Positions 47,466 to 59,226 of a DNA stretch of 64,000 nt are shown here, in pieces. The DNA comes from an uncultured Acetobacteraceae bacterium (GTDB lineage: Bacteria; Pseudomonadota; Alphaproteobacteria; Acetobacterales; Acetobacteraceae): NCBI GenBank assembly GCA_903918195.1, contig CAIXDS010000147.1, positions 1 through 64,000 on the forward strand. The letters run 5' to 3'. The position numbers and the translations under genes are program-made. The notes below the pieces were generated by a model. It was given only the letters and a program-made list of their open reading frames with translations. It searched no databases and was not told the origin of the DNA. How positions within the stretch are numbered: the first letter of the stretch is position 1; every line of letters starts with the position of its first letter.

Positions 47466-48856
47466 TTCTCTGGAACCCCGATGACCTGGTCGAGGCGACC
47501 GGCGGGTCGATGCTGACGCCGTTCGCGGCCTCGGGGGTGTCGATCGATACGCGGACGCTGCGGCCGGGCGATCTGTTCGTGGCGCTGGGCGGCGAATCGC
47601 GCAACGGCCACGCTTTTGTCGCCGATGCGCTGGTCGGCGGCGCCGGCGGCGCGCTGGTCGCCTGGGTGCCCGAGGGGGTGGCGGCGGCGGCGCCGTTGCT
47701 GGTGGTGGACGACACGCTGGCGGCGCTGCACCGGCTCGGCGGTTTCGCCCGCTCGCGGTTTGCCGGCCGGGTGGTGGCAGTGACCGGCTCGGTCGGCAAG
47801 ACCACCACCAAGGAGATGCTGCGCACCATCCTGGCCGCGTTCGGCGACACCTATGCCGCCGAGGCCTCCTACAACAACCATTGGGGGGTGCCGCTGACGC
47901 TGGCCCGCCTGCCCCCCGGCGCGGCCTATAGCGTGGTCGAGATCGGCATGAACCATGCGGGCGAGATCGCCCCGCTGGCCCGTCTGGCGCAGCCGCATGT
48001 CGCCGTGGTGACGGCAGTGGAAAAGGCGCATGTCGGCCATCTCGGCAGCATCGAAGCGATCGCCGACGAGAAGGCCGCCATCCTCGACGGGCTGGACTCG
48101 GGCGGAACCGCGGTGCTGCCGGGCGATTCGCCGTTGCTCAACCGGCTGCGGGCACGCGCCGGTTCGGCCCGGGTGCTGACGTTCGCGACCACCGGCGGGG
48201 CTGACGGGCTACTGCTGGAGGCAGCGGCCGACGCCGATGGCAGCGATGTGACGGCGTCCATCCTCGGCCGCGAGGTGCGGTTCCGGCTGGCGGCCCCCGG
48301 GCGGCACATGGCGCTGAACGCCACCGCGGCGCTGCTGGCCGCCGCGGCGCTGGGGGTCGATGCCGGACGCGCCGCGGCGGCGCTGGCCGGATTCGCCCCG
48401 CTGGCCGGTCGCGGCGCCCGCCGGATGGTGCGCGTGCCGGGCGGGCGGGCGCTGCTGCTGGACGAGAGCTACAACGCCTCGGCGGCCTCGGTGCGCGCCG
48501 CCCTGTCGGTGCTGGCGCTGCAGCCCGCGGCGCGGCGCATCGCCGTGCTGGGCGACATGCTGGAACTGGGCGAGGCGGGGCCGGGCGAACATGCCGGCCT
48601 AGCCGCCGATGTGGTGCACAGCGCCGATCTGCTGTTCACCTGCGGCCCGCTGATGCGCCACCTGCACGACTCCGTGCCGCCGGCACGGCGCGGCGGGCAC
48701 GCGCCGGATTCGGCGGCGCTGGCGAAAATTGTGGCCGCGTCATTGCGGCCGGGCGACGCGGCGCTGGTCAAGGGCAGCCTTGGCAGCCGCATGAAACTTG
48801 TAGTGCAGGCCATCGACGCGCTGGCGATCGATTCGCCGGTAGTGGGAGTGGTCTAA
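47462..48856 (+). CDS. murF: UDP-MurNAc-tripeptide:D-Ala-D-Ala ligase
   Basis: 464 residues. [16 protein letters not shown] at the N-terminus, ATP loop [17 protein letters not shown], then [18 protein letters not shown] and [19 protein letters not shown], all MurF signatures. It adds D-Ala-D-Ala to complete the UDP-MurNAc-pentapeptide. ATGA overlap with murE; its TAA shares a base with the mraY ATG (TAATG). Confidence 0.95.
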   Translation: MILWNPDDLVEATGGSMLTPFAASGVSIDTRTLRPGDLFVALGGESRNGHAFVADALVGGAGGALVAWVPEGVAAAAPLLVVDDTLAALHRLGGFARSRFAGRVVAVTGSVGKTTTKEMLRTILAAFGDTYAAEASYNNHWGVPLTLARLPPGAAYSVVEIGMNHAGEIAPLARLAQPHVAVVTAVEKAHVGHLGSIEAIADEKAAILDGLDSGGTAVLPGDSPLLNRLRARAGSARVLTFATTGGADGLLLEAAADADGSDVTASILGREVRFRLAAPGRHMALNATAALLAAAALGVDAGRAAAALAGFAPLAGRGARRMVRVPGGRALLLDESYNASAASVRAALSVLALQPAARRIAVLGDMLELGEAGPGEHAGLAADVVHSADLLFTCGPLMRHLHDSVPPARRGGHAPDSAALAKIVAASLRPGDAALVKGSLGSRMKLVVQAIDALAIDSPVVGVV

Positions 48857-49944
48857 TGCTTTACAATCTGTTCGCGCCGTTGGCCGATCATTCTATTGTA
48901 TTCAACTTGTTCCGCTACCTGACCTTCCGGTCGGGCGGCGCCTGCATCACCGCGCTGGTGCTCGGCCTGGCGCTCGGGCCGGCCTTCATCCGCGGGCTGC
49001 GCCGGGTGCAGCGCAACGGCCAGCCGATCCGTCCGGACGGGCCGGCACGCCATCTGGTGGAGAAGAAGGGCACGCCGACCATGGGCGGCGTGCTCATCCT
49101 GGCCTCCATGACGGTTTCCACCCTGCTCTGGACCAATCTGGCCAACGGCTACGTCTGGGTGGTGCTGTTGCTGACGCTGGGCTATGGCGCGATCGGCTTC
49201 GTCGACGATTACATCAAGCTGTCGAAAGCCAATTTCCGCGGCCTGTCGGCGCGCGGCAAGCTGGCGCTGCAGGCCGGCCTCGGCTTGCTGGCCGGCATTG
49301 CGTTGATGCTGCTGACCCGCGAGCCGCTGGCCACCGGCTTCGCCGTGCCGGTGTTCAAGGAGGTGCTGATCCCGCTCGGCTACGCCTTCCCGCTGGTGGC
49401 GATGGTGGTGATGCTCGGCTTCTCCAACGCGGTGAACCTCACCGACGGGCTGGATGGGCTGGCGATCATGCCGACCATCATCGCCGCCGGGGTGTTCGCG
49501 TTGATCGCCTACCTGGTGGGCAACCGCATCTTCGCCGACTACCTGCAGCTCAACTTCGTGCCGGGGGTGGGCGAACTGGCGGTGTTCTGCTCGGCGCTGA
49601 TCGGCGCGGGGCTCGGCTTCCTGTGGTTCAACGCGCCGCCGGCGGCGGTGTTCATGGGCGATACCGGGGCGCTGGCGCTGGGCGGCGCGCTGGGGGCGGT
49701 GGCGGTGGCCACCAAGCATGAGGTGGTGCTGGGGATCGTCGGCGGCCTGTTTGTGCTGGAGACGGTCAGCGTCATCGTGCAGGTGTTCTGGTTCAAGCGC
49801 ACCGGCAGGCGCGTGTTCCTGATGGCGCCGCTGCACCATCATTTCGAGAAGAAGGGCTGGCAGGAAGCCACCATTGTCATTCGCTTCTGGATCATCTCGG
49901 TCATTCTTGCCCTGATTGGGCTGGGGACCCTGAAAATCCGATGA
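48856..49944 (+). CDS. mraY: Phospho-N-acetylmuramoyl-pentapeptide transferase
   Basis: 362 residues, ten membrane segments. Conserved catalytic loops are present: [48 protein letters not shown] and [12 protein letters not shown] (HHH motif). It makes lipid I from UDP-MurNAc-pentapeptide and undecaprenyl phosphate in the inner membrane. Its TGA overlaps the murD ATG. Confidence 0.97.
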   Translation: MLYNLFAPLADHSIVFNLFRYLTFRSGGACITALVLGLALGPAFIRGLRRVQRNGQPIRPDGPARHLVEKKGTPTMGGVLILASMTVSTLLWTNLANGYVWVVLLLTLGYGAIGFVDDYIKLSKANFRGLSARGKLALQAGLGLLAGIALMLLTREPLATGFAVPVFKEVLIPLGYAFPLVAMVVMLGFSNAVNLTDGLDGLAIMPTIIAAGVFALIAYLVGNRIFADYLQLNFVPGVGELAVFCSALIGAGLGFLWFNAPPAAVFMGDTGALALGGALGAVAVATKHEVVLGIVGGLFVLETVSVIVQVFWFKRTGRRVFLMAPLHHHFEKKGWQEATIVIRFWIISVILALIGLGTLKIR

Positions 49945-51320
49945 ATTTCTTCCCCCATATTTTTGCCCCAAGCCTTTTCGCGGGTCGTCGATTTGCCGTG
50001 GTCGGGCTCGGCAAGAACGGGCTGCCGGTGGCGCGGGCCTTGCTCGCCATGGGCGCCGGGGTGGTGGCGTGGGACGACAAGGCGGCGGCGCGCGAGGCGG
50101 CGGCGGCCGCCGGCATCAACGTCGCCGAGCCGGAGATGGCGGGGCTGGAGGCACTGGTGCTGTCGCCCGGCATTCCACACATTCTGCCGGCGCCGCACCC
50201 GATCGCGGCCCGGGCGATCGCCGCCGGGGTGGCAATTCTGTCGGATGCGGAGCTGCTGTTCCGCGCGGTGCGCGGGTCGGGGTCGGCGGCGCGGTTCGCC
50301 GGCATCACCGGCACCAACGGCAAATCGACCACCACGGCGCTGCTGGCGCACATCCTGGCGCATGCCGGACGGCCCGTGGCGGCCGGCGGGAATCTCGGCA
50401 CGGCCGCCCTGGCGCTGCCGCTGCTGCCCCAAGATGGGGTGTACGTGCTCGAAATGTCCTCCTACATGTTGGAGCGACTCGAAACTATACGCTTTGATGC
50501 GGCCGCCATGCTCAACCTCAGCGCCGATCATCTCGACCGCCATGGCAACATGGCCGGCTATGCCTGTGTCAAACAGGCGATTTTCGCACGCCAGACCGCG
50601 GCCGATACCGCCGTGGTCGGCGTCGATGATGCGCCGTCGCGCAACATGACAGAATCGTTACGCAACTTCCCGGCGCGGCTGGTAACCGTTTCTGGTGAAG
50701 GTCCGGCCGATATCTGGCCGGACGGCAGCGTGCTGCGCGATGCTTGCGGCCCGATTGTCGATCTGGCCGGTGCCCGCGCGCTGCCCGGGGCGCACAACGC
50801 CCAGAACGCCGCCGCGGCCGCCGCGCTGGCCCTGGCGCTCGGCGTCGCCAGGGCAGACATCGCCGCGGGGGTGGAGACCTATCCGGGACTGCCGCACCGC
50901 CAGGAGCGGGTGGCCGAAGCCCGCGGCGTGCAGTTCATCAACGACAGCAAGGCGACCAACGCCGAGTCCGCCGCCCGCGCGCTCGGCTGCTACGACCCGA
51001 TCGTGTGGATCGCCGGCGGCATGGCCAAGGCCGGCGGCATCGAGAGCCTGGTTCCCTTCTTCCCGCGCATCGCGCTGGCACTGCTGATCGGGCGGGATTC
51101 GCCCGTGCTGGCGGCCACCCTGGCGGCGCACGGCGTGCCGTACCGCGAGGTCGGCACGCTGGAGGCGGCGGTGGCGCAGGGCTGGGAATCGGCGCGCGGC
51201 GGAGCGGCTGCGGTGGTGCTGCTGTCGCCGGCCTGCGCGTCGTGGGACCAGTTCACCGGCTTCGACCAGCGCGGCGACCAGTTCCGGGCGCTGGCGCACC
51301 AGATTGCGGAGGGCGGATAG
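49941..51320 (+). CDS. murD: UDP-MurNAc-L-alanine:D-glutamate ligase
   Basis: 459 residues. The N-terminal UDP-binding [21 protein letters not shown] and ATP loop [21 protein letters not shown] are present. [28 protein letters not shown] and [17 protein letters not shown] follow, all MurD hallmarks. It adds D-Glu to UDP-MurNAc-L-Ala. It ends directly before the ftsW ATG with no gap. Confidence 0.95.
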   Translation: MNFFPHIFAPSLFAGRRFAVVGLGKNGLPVARALLAMGAGVVAWDDKAAAREAAAAAGINVAEPEMAGLEALVLSPGIPHILPAPHPIAARAIAAGVAILSDAELLFRAVRGSGSAARFAGITGTNGKSTTTALLAHILAHAGRPVAAGGNLGTAALALPLLPQDGVYVLEMSSYMLERLETIRFDAAAMLNLSADHLDRHGNMAGYACVKQAIFARQTAADTAVVGVDDAPSRNMTESLRNFPARLVTVSGEGPADIWPDGSVLRDACGPIVDLAGARALPGAHNAQNAAAAAALALALGVARADIAAGVETYPGLPHRQERVAEARGVQFINDSKATNAESAARALGCYDPIVWIAGGMAKAGGIESLVPFFPRIALALLIGRDSPVLAATLAAHGVPYREVGTLEAAVAQGWESARGGAAAVVLLSPACASWDQFTGFDQRGDQFRALAHQIAEGG

Positions 51321-52445
51321 ATGCTGCCGCCGCTGTCGCGCGCCGATACCTCGCTGCTGGGCCGCTGGTGGTGGACGGTGGACCGCTGGACGCTGCTGGC
51401 GGTCGGCACCCTGATCGGGCTCGGCTACGTGATGATGCTGGCGGCGAGCCCCGCGGTCGCCGAGCGCATCAACCAGTCGCGCGACATCTTCATCCTCAAG
51501 CAGATCTTCTTCCTCAGCGCCGCCGGGGCGATCGTGGTGGTGGTGTCGCTGCTGTCGCCGCGCGGGGTGCGGCGGGTGGCCCTGGTCGGCTGCCTGGTGG
51601 CCCTGGCACTGACCGCGCTGACCCTGGTGGCGGGGGTGGAGATCAAGGGCGCGCGGCGCTGGGTGTCGCTGCCCGGGCTGTCGCTGCAGCCGAGCGAGTT
51701 CCTGAAACCCTGCTTCGCCGTGATGGCAGCCTGGATGCTGACCGAGGGCAAGCGGTCGGCCCACTTCCCCGGCATGCTGGTGGCCTTCGGGGTGTATGCG
51801 GTGATCGTGCTGCTGCTGAAGTCGCAGCCCGACGTGGGCATGCTGGCGGTGATCACCGGCGTGTTTTTCCTGCAGTTGTTCGTCGGCGGGCTGAACCTCG
51901 TGCTGGCCGGCATCGGCGTGGCCGGCATGGCCGGGGCGGGGGTGGCCGCGTTTGCCTTCTTCCCGCATGTGCGCAGCCGGGTGATGCGGTTCTGGGACCC
52001 GACGCAGGGCGACAACTATCAGGTGACCCGCTCGCTGGAAGCGTTCGGCAATGGCGGCTTTCTCGGCCGCGGACCCGGCGAGGGACGGGTGAAGGACCTG
52101 CTGCCGGACGCCCATGCCGACACCGTGTTCGCGGTGGCGGGCGAGGAGTTCGGCATGGTGCTGTGCCTGATCATCATGGGGCTGTTCGCCTTCATCGTGC
52201 TGCGCGGGCTGCTGCGGATGCTGTCCGAGGCGAACGAGTTCGTCGTCCTGGCCGCCACCGGCCTGGTGGCCAGCTTCGGGCTGCAGGCCTTCGTCAACAT
52301 GGCCTCCACCCTGCACCTGATTCCCACCAAGGGCATGACGCTGCCGTTCGTCAGCTATGGCGGCTCGTCGGCGCTGGCGGTGGCACTGAGCATGGGCATG
52401 CTGCTGGCGCTGACCCGCCGGCGGCACGTCGGGGAAGTGCTGTGA
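51321..52445 (+). CDS. ftsW: Septal peptidoglycan polymerase FtsW (SEDS family)
   Basis: 374 residues with about ten membrane segments. SEDS signatures: GARRWVSLPGLSLQPSEF, LLLKSQPDVGMLAV (with the catalytic-type Asp), and near the C-terminus TKGMTLPFVSYGGSS. It polymerises glycan strands with FtsI. Its TGA overlaps the murG GTG by four bases. Confidence 0.95.
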   Translation: MLPPLSRADTSLLGRWWWTVDRWTLLAVGTLIGLGYVMMLAASPAVAERINQSRDIFILKQIFFLSAAGAIVVVVSLLSPRGVRRVALVGCLVALALTALTLVAGVEIKGARRWVSLPGLSLQPSEFLKPCFAVMAAWMLTEGKRSAHFPGMLVAFGVYAVIVLLLKSQPDVGMLAVITGVFFLQLFVGGLNLVLAGIGVAGMAGAGVAAFAFFPHVRSRVMRFWDPTQGDNYQVTRSLEAFGNGGFLGRGPGEGRVKDLLPDAHADTVFAVAGEEFGMVLCLIIMGLFAFIVLRGLLRMLSEANEFVVLAATGLVASFGLQAFVNMASTLHLIPTKGMTLPFVSYGGSSALAVALSMGMLLALTRRRHVGEVL

Positions 52446-53583
52446 GAGGCCCCGCCCAACAGCCGCCCGCGCTGCCTCCGCCCGCGCTGCCTCCGGTCGT
52501 GATCGCCGCCGGCGGCACCGGCGGGCATTTCTTCCCGGCCGAGGCGCTGGCCGCCGAGTTGCTGCAGCGCGGCCGGCGCATCGTGCTGATGACCGATGCC
52601 CGCTCGGGCGGGCTGGCCAGCGCGACGTTCGGGAACCAGGAAACCTTCGTGCTGCGCGGCGCCGGCATCGCCGGGCGCGGCGTGCTGCGGGGCGCGACGG
52701 CGGCGGTGCAACTGGCCGCGGGCAGCTGGCAGGCGCGCGCCATCCTCGAACGGCTGCAGCCGCCCGTGGTGGTCGGGTTCGGCGGCTATCCGGCGGTGGC
52801 GCCGGCGTTGGGGGCGCGGGTGCTGAAGCACCGGCCGCGCCTGGTGCTGCACGAACAGAACGCCGTGCTGGGGCGGGCCAACCGGTTGCTGGCCCGCCTG
52901 GCCGACGTGCTGGCGCTGAGCCATGCCGGCACGGCGCGGGTGCCGGGCAGCATCCGCACCGTGCTCACCGGCAACCCGGTGCGGCCGGCGCTGGCGGCGC
53001 TGGCCGGCCAGGGTCCGGCGCCGGCCGGGCCGGAATTCCGCCTGCTCGTGCTGGGCGGGTCGCTCGGCGCGCGGGTGTTCAGCGACGTGGTGCCGGCGGC
53101 CCTCGCCGCCCTGCCGGAGGAGCTGCGGCTGTACCTGCGGGTGACCCAGCAATGCCGCCGCGAGGATCTGGTGCGGGTGCGCCAAGCCTATAGCGGCACC
53201 GGCATCGCCGTCGAACTGGCGCCGTTCTTCGCCGATGTGGCGGGACTGCTCGGCGCCGCGCATCTGGTGATCGCCCGCGCCGGCGCCTCTACCGTCGCCG
53301 AACTCGGCGTGGCCGGGCGGCCCGCCATCCTGGTGCCGCTGCCCGGCGCGATCGACGACCACCAGAGCGCCAATGCGCGCGCCCTGGCCCAGGCGGGCGG
53401 CGCCTTCGTGATGCCACAGCCCACGTTCACTCCGAATGCGCTGGCCAGCCGGATCGCCACCCTGGCCGCATCGCCAGCGATGCTGGAAACCGCCGCCCAT
53501 GCCGCCGCAGGTTGCGGCATCGCCGATGCGGTCTCCCGGCTGGCCGATCTCGTGGAGCGGACAATAACGCAGGATTTCGTTGC

Positions 53584-53587
<4 letters not shown>
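52442..53587 (+). CDS. murG: Lipid II synthase, GlcNAc transferase MurG
   Basis: 381 residues from GTG 52442 (GTGA overlap with ftsW). After a short Pro-rich leader come [60 protein letters not shown], and the UDP-GlcNAc site [18 protein letters not shown] with DDHQSANA. It converts lipid I to lipid II at the inner face of the membrane. ATGA overlap with murC. Confidence 0.95.
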
Positions 53588-55016
<1,429 letters not shown>

Positions 55017-55020
<4 letters not shown>

Positions 55021-55982
55021 TGACAGCCGCGATCATCCGCCCGCTGGGCGAACAATTGCCACCCTTGCGCGGCCGCGTGCAGGCGGAGGCGGTGCTGGCG
55101 CCGCAGACCTGGTTCCGCGTCGGTGGCCCGGCGGAAGCGCTGGTGCGGCCGGCCGATACCGATGATCTGTGCGATTTCCTGCGCGCGCTGCCGCATGGCG
55201 TGCCGGTGACCGTCATCGGCGCGGCCTCGAACCTGATCGTGCGCGACGGCGGCGTGCACGGGGTGGTGGTGAAGCTGGCGCGCGGCTTCGGCGAGATCGT
55301 GGTCGAGAATGACGGCATCATCGCCGGCGCCGCCGCGCTCGATGTGACGGTGGCCGAATACGCCGCCGCCGCCGGGCTGGCCGGGCTGGAGTTCCTCTCC
55401 GGCATTCCCGGCACGATCGGCGGGGCGGTGGCGATGAACGCCGGCGCCTATGGCGGCGATGTCGCCGCCTGCCTGGACTGGGCCGAGATCGTGACCCGCT
55501 CGGGCGAGCTGGTGCGGCGTGGGTCGCACGGACTGGGCTTCGAGTACCGGCATTCCTCGCTGCCGCCGGGCGGGGTGGTGGTGCGCGCCCGGTTCCGCGT
55601 CCGCCGCGGCGAGGCCGCTGCCATCGCCGCACGCATGGCCGAAATCCGCGCCAGCCGCGAGGCGACCCAGCCGGTGCGCGCCCGCACCGGCGGCTCCACC
55701 TTCCGCAACCCGCCGGCGATGAAGGCGTGGGAACTGATCGACGCCGCCGGCTGCCGTGGGCTCACCCGCGGGGCGGCGCAGGTGTCGGAGAAGCACTGCA
55801 ATTTCCTCATCAACACCGGCGGCGCCACCGCCGCCGACATCGAGGGGCTGGGCGAAGACGTGCGCCGGCGCGTGCGGGAGGCAAGCGGGGTGGTGCTGGA
55901 GTGGGAGATCCGCCGGATCGGGGTGCCGGGCACCCCGGAGCGCGCGCCCTCCTCCCTGCCACACGGGGAGGAGCTGACATGA
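55017..55982 (+). CDS. murB: UDP-N-acetylenolpyruvoylglucosamine reductase
   Basis: 321 residues from ATG 55017 (or the next ATG, 55020). FAD-binding motifs: [30 protein letters not shown] and [25 protein letters not shown] (quoted in sense only as [18 protein letters not shown]). [10 protein letters not shown] and [19 protein letters not shown] follow. It reduces the enolpyruvyl group using NADPH. Its C-terminal tail ([12 protein letters not shown]) is encoded by a palindrome-like stretch. ATGA overlap with ddl. Confidence 0.95.
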
Positions 55983-56896
55983 GCAGGGTGGCCGTTCTGT
56001 ACGGCGGGATTTCGGCCGAGCGCGAGGTGTCCCTGGCCTCGGGAGCGCAGGTCGTGACCGCGCTGCTGGCGGCCGGCTACGAGGTCGTGCCGGTGGTGGT
56101 GGGGGATGATCTGGCGGCGGTGCTCGCCGCCCTGGACCCCCGGCCCGACGCCGTGTTCAACGCGCTGCACGGCCGTTTCGGCGAGGACGGCGCCATCCAG
56201 GGCGTGCTCGACTGGCTCGCCATCCCCTACACCCATTCCGGCGTGCGCGCCTCCGCCCTGGCCATGGACAAGGCCGCCGCCAAGGCGGTGTTCGCCGCCG
56301 CCGGGCTGCCGGTGGCGCGCGGGCGGATGGTGGACATCGCCGAACTGGAACACCACGACCCGCTGCCGCGTCCCTACGTGGTCAAGCCGGCGAACGAAGG
56401 CTCGTCGGTCGGCGTGGAGATCATGCGCGAGGGCGACAACCGCCGCGCCGCGCTGGCCGCGGGCTGGCGCTTCGGCCCGCAGGCGATGGTGGAGGAATTC
56501 ATCCCCGGCCGCGAACTGACCGTGGGCGTAATGGGCGACCATGCGCTGGCGGTGACGGAGATCGTCGCCGGCAATACGTTCTATGATTACGAGTCGAAAT
56601 ACGCCGAGGGCGGATCCTATCATGTCGTTCCGGCGGCCATCCATCCGGACGCCGCCGCCCAGGCGCTGGACATGGCGCTGGCGGCGCATCGCGCACTCGG
56701 CTGCCGCGGCGCGACCCGCGCCGATTTTCGCTACGACGATACGGCCGGCGAACCCGGCCGGCTGGTGCTGCTGGAAGTGAACACCCAGCCCGGCCTGACG
56801 CCCACCTCGCTGTTGCCCGAACAGGCCGCGCATTGCGGCGTGAGCTTCCCGCAACTCTGCGCCTGGATGGTGGAGAACGCCGCATGTCGCGCGTGA
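55979..56896 (+). CDS. ddl: D-alanine:D-alanine ligase
   Basis: 305 residues. AVLYGGISAEREVSLASG, FNALHGRFGEDGAIQGVL, YVVKPANEGSSVGVEIM (ATP-grasp) and the metal/substrate loop LLEVNTQPGLTPTSLLPEQA identify Ddl. It makes the D-Ala-D-Ala used by MurF. Its end overlaps the ftsQ start by 13 bases. Confidence 0.95.
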   Translation: MSRVAVLYGGISAEREVSLASGAQVVTALLAAGYEVVPVVVGDDLAAVLAALDPRPDAVFNALHGRFGEDGAIQGVLDWLAIPYTHSGVRASALAMDKAAAKAVFAAAGLPVARGRMVDIAELEHHDPLPRPYVVKPANEGSSVGVEIMREGDNRRAALAAGWRFGPQAMVEEFIPGRELTVGVMGDHALAVTEIVAGNTFYDYESKYAEGGSYHVVPAAIHPDAAAQALDMALAAHRALGCRGATRADFRYDDTAGEPGRLVLLEVNTQPGLTPTSLLPEQAAHCGVSFPQLCAWMVENAACRA

Positions 56897-57855
56897 GGCC
56901 GCCCGGCCCGTCGCTGCCGCCCTCGCGCATGCCGCCGCCACGCATGCCGGCGCCGGGCGTGCCGCCCCGCATGCCGCCCCGCATGCCGGTGTCGCGCATG
57001 CCTGGCCGGCCCGGCCTGCTGCGGCTGCTGTGGAAGCGGCGGCGCGGCCTGATGGGGCCGGGCCTCTCGCTGGCCTTGCTGGCGGCGGTGGGCGTGGCCG
57101 GCTTCGCGGCCCTGCAGCCGGTCAGCCGGACCGGCAATGTTCGCGAGCGGCTGGGCGATGTCACGGCGCAGCTGGGCATGCGGGTGCAGGACGTGGCGAT
57201 CGACGGGCTCAACAAGACGCCCGAGCCGCTGGTGCGCGCGGCGCTGGGCGTGCACCGCGGCGATCCGATCCTGGGCTTCTCGCTGGCCGAAGCGCGGGCG
57301 CGCATCGAGACGATCAACTGGGTGGAGAGCGCCACCGTCGAGCGGCGGCTGCCCACCACCATCGTCGTGCATCTGACCGAGCGACGGCCGTTCGCAGTGT
57401 GGCAGCACGAAGGCCGCTTCGTGCTGATCGACCGCAACGGCGAGGTGATGACCGATCCCGACGTGGCCTCGTTCGCGTCGCAGATACCGCTGGTGGTCGG
57501 AACCGGCGCGCCGGTGGCGGCGGCAGCGCTGATCGACACGCTGGCCCGCTATCCGCAGATCATGAGCCACCTGCAGGCGGCGGTGCGGGTGGGTGAGCGG
57601 CGCTGGAACCTGCGTATGAACAATGGCGCCGACGTGCTGCTGCCCGAGGGCGCCGAGACGCCGGCGCTGGCCAAGCTGATGGAGCTGCAATCGACCTACG
57701 CCCTGCTCGACCGGCCGTTGCAGGTGGTCGATCTGCGCCTGGCCGACCGGCTGGTGGTGCGTCCGCAGCCTGAGAAGACCGACCCGAAGGAAATGGGCGG
57801 CAAGGAAACCGGCAAGCCTGCCGAGGCCGGCAAAACAGCGCGCAAACCGACGTGA
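56884..57855 (+). CDS. ftsQ: Cell division protein FtsQ
   Basis: 323 residues from ATG 56884. The cytoplasmic head (about 1-50) is basic and built of repeated RMPP/RMP units. A TM follows (about 60-80), then a POTRA domain (VQDVAIDGLNKTPEPLVRAALG) and the beta domain (ESATVERRLPTTIVVHLTER, FVLIDRNGEVM). The C-terminus is a charged Lys/Glu tail. It docks FtsL/FtsB and regulates septal synthesis. Confidence 0.93.
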   Translation: MSRVRPPGPSLPPSRMPPPRMPAPGVPPRMPPRMPVSRMPGRPGLLRLLWKRRRGLMGPGLSLALLAAVGVAGFAALQPVSRTGNVRERLGDVTAQLGMRVQDVAIDGLNKTPEPLVRAALGVHRGDPILGFSLAEARARIETINWVESATVERRLPTTIVVHLTERRPFAVWQHEGRFVLIDRNGEVMTDPDVASFASQIPLVVGTGAPVAAAALIDTLARYPQIMSHLQAAVRVGERRWNLRMNNGADVLLPEGAETPALAKLMELQSTYALLDRPLQVVDLRLADRLVVRPQPEKTDPKEMGGKETGKPAEAGKTARKPT

Positions 57856-57865
57856 GGAGGCGGAC

Positions 57866-59167
57866 ATGAACGAGATACCGCGTCGCGTGCTGCCGCCGAA
57901 CACGGCATCGATGGAGCCGCCTGCGCGCATGCGCCCCCGGCCCTCGGGCGCGTTCGGCGTACTCGACATCGGCACCACCAAGATCGTCTGCATCATCGGC
58001 CGGGTGGAATCGGATGCCAGCATCCGCGTGCTCGGCTTCGGCTGGCAGAAGGGCCGCGGCGTGCGCGGCGGCGGCATCACCGACATGGAGGAGGCCGAGC
58101 GCGCCATCCGCGCCGCCGTCGGCCAGGCCGAGGACATGGCCGGCACCCGGCTGCGCGGCGTGACGGTGAACCTTTCCTGCGGGCAGCCCGAGAGCCGGCT
58201 GTTCAACGTGCAATGGCCGGTGGGCGGCCGCGCGGTGAACGAGCACGACGTGCGGCGCGTGCTGCTGGAAGGCCGCGCCCGCGCGGTCAGCGACGGGCGC
58301 GAGATTCTGCACGCGCTGCCGCTGGCCTTTACCGCCGACGACGTGCAGGGGGTGACCGATCCGCGCGGGCTGCACTGCGAAACGCTGACCGGGCGGCTGC
58401 ACGTGGTCGATGCGCTGTCAACCGCGCTGCGCACGCTGGGCGCCACGATTGCCCGCTGTGACCTCGACATTACCGAGCTGGTCTCCTCGCCGATGGCGGC
58501 GGGGCTGGCCACGCTGGTGGAAGACGAAAAGCTGCTCGGCGCCACCGTGCTGGACATGGGCGGTGGCACCACCGGCATGGCGGTGTTCGCCGAGGGACAA
58601 TTGCTGCACACCGCGCAGCTGCCGGTGGGCGGCTCGCATGTCACCAACGACATCGCCCGCATCCTCTCGACCCCGGTGGCGCATGCCGAACGGCTGAAGA
58701 CGCTGTACGGCAGCGCCCAGTCGAGCCCGGATGACGAGCGCGAGATGCTGCCGGTGCCGATGGTGGGCGAGGAGGAGCACCAGATCGCCAAGGTGCCGCG
58801 CAGCATGGTGGTCAACATCATTCGCCCGCGCCTGGAGGAAACCTTCGAGATGGTGAAGGAGCGGCTGGAAGCCTCGGGCCTGGGGCGGGTCGCCGGAACG
58901 CGCGTGGTGCTGACCGGGGGCGCGAGCCAGTTGTCCGGCGCGCGCGATATGGCGGCGCGCATCCTCGGCCGCACGGTGCGGCCGGGCAAGCCGATGGCGC
59001 TGCGCGACCTACCCGACTCGGCCTGCGGGCCGGCCTTCGCCACCACCGTCGGGCTGCTGGCCTGGGCCTCCGGCGAGGGCCGCTCCGTGCATGACATCGA
59101 CCCGGAAACCGAACGTCCGAGCGGCTGGGTACGCCGCTGCGTCAATTACCTTCGTGAGCGCGTATGA
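57866..59167 (+). CDS. ftsA: Cell division protein FtsA
   Basis: 433 residues, actin-like ATPase. Phosphate loops FGVLDIGTTKIVCIIGR and VLDMGGGTTGMAVFAEG; VLTGGASQLSGARDMA is the adenosine motif. The C-terminal amphipathic helix GWVRRCVNYLRERV would anchor it to the membrane. It tethers FtsZ filaments. GAGGAGGCGGAC precedes the ATG. 59 nt separate it from ftsZ. Confidence 0.96.
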   Translation: MNEIPRRVLPPNTASMEPPARMRPRPSGAFGVLDIGTTKIVCIIGRVESDASIRVLGFGWQKGRGVRGGGITDMEEAERAIRAAVGQAEDMAGTRLRGVTVNLSCGQPESRLFNVQWPVGGRAVNEHDVRRVLLEGRARAVSDGREILHALPLAFTADDVQGVTDPRGLHCETLTGRLHVVDALSTALRTLGATIARCDLDITELVSSPMAAGLATLVEDEKLLGATVLDMGGGTTGMAVFAEGQLLHTAQLPVGGSHVTNDIARILSTPVAHAERLKTLYGSAQSSPDDEREMLPVPMVGEEEHQIAKVPRSMVVNIIRPRLEETFEMVKERLEASGLGRVAGTRVVLTGGASQLSGARDMAARILGRTVRPGKPMALRDLPDSACGPAFATTVGLLAWASGEGRSVHDIDPETERPSGWVRRCVNYLRERV

Positions 59168-59226
59168 TAAGACCCCGAATCGGCACCCTGTTCCACAACC
59201 GGACCCTGTAGTAGGGAGGACCTGAC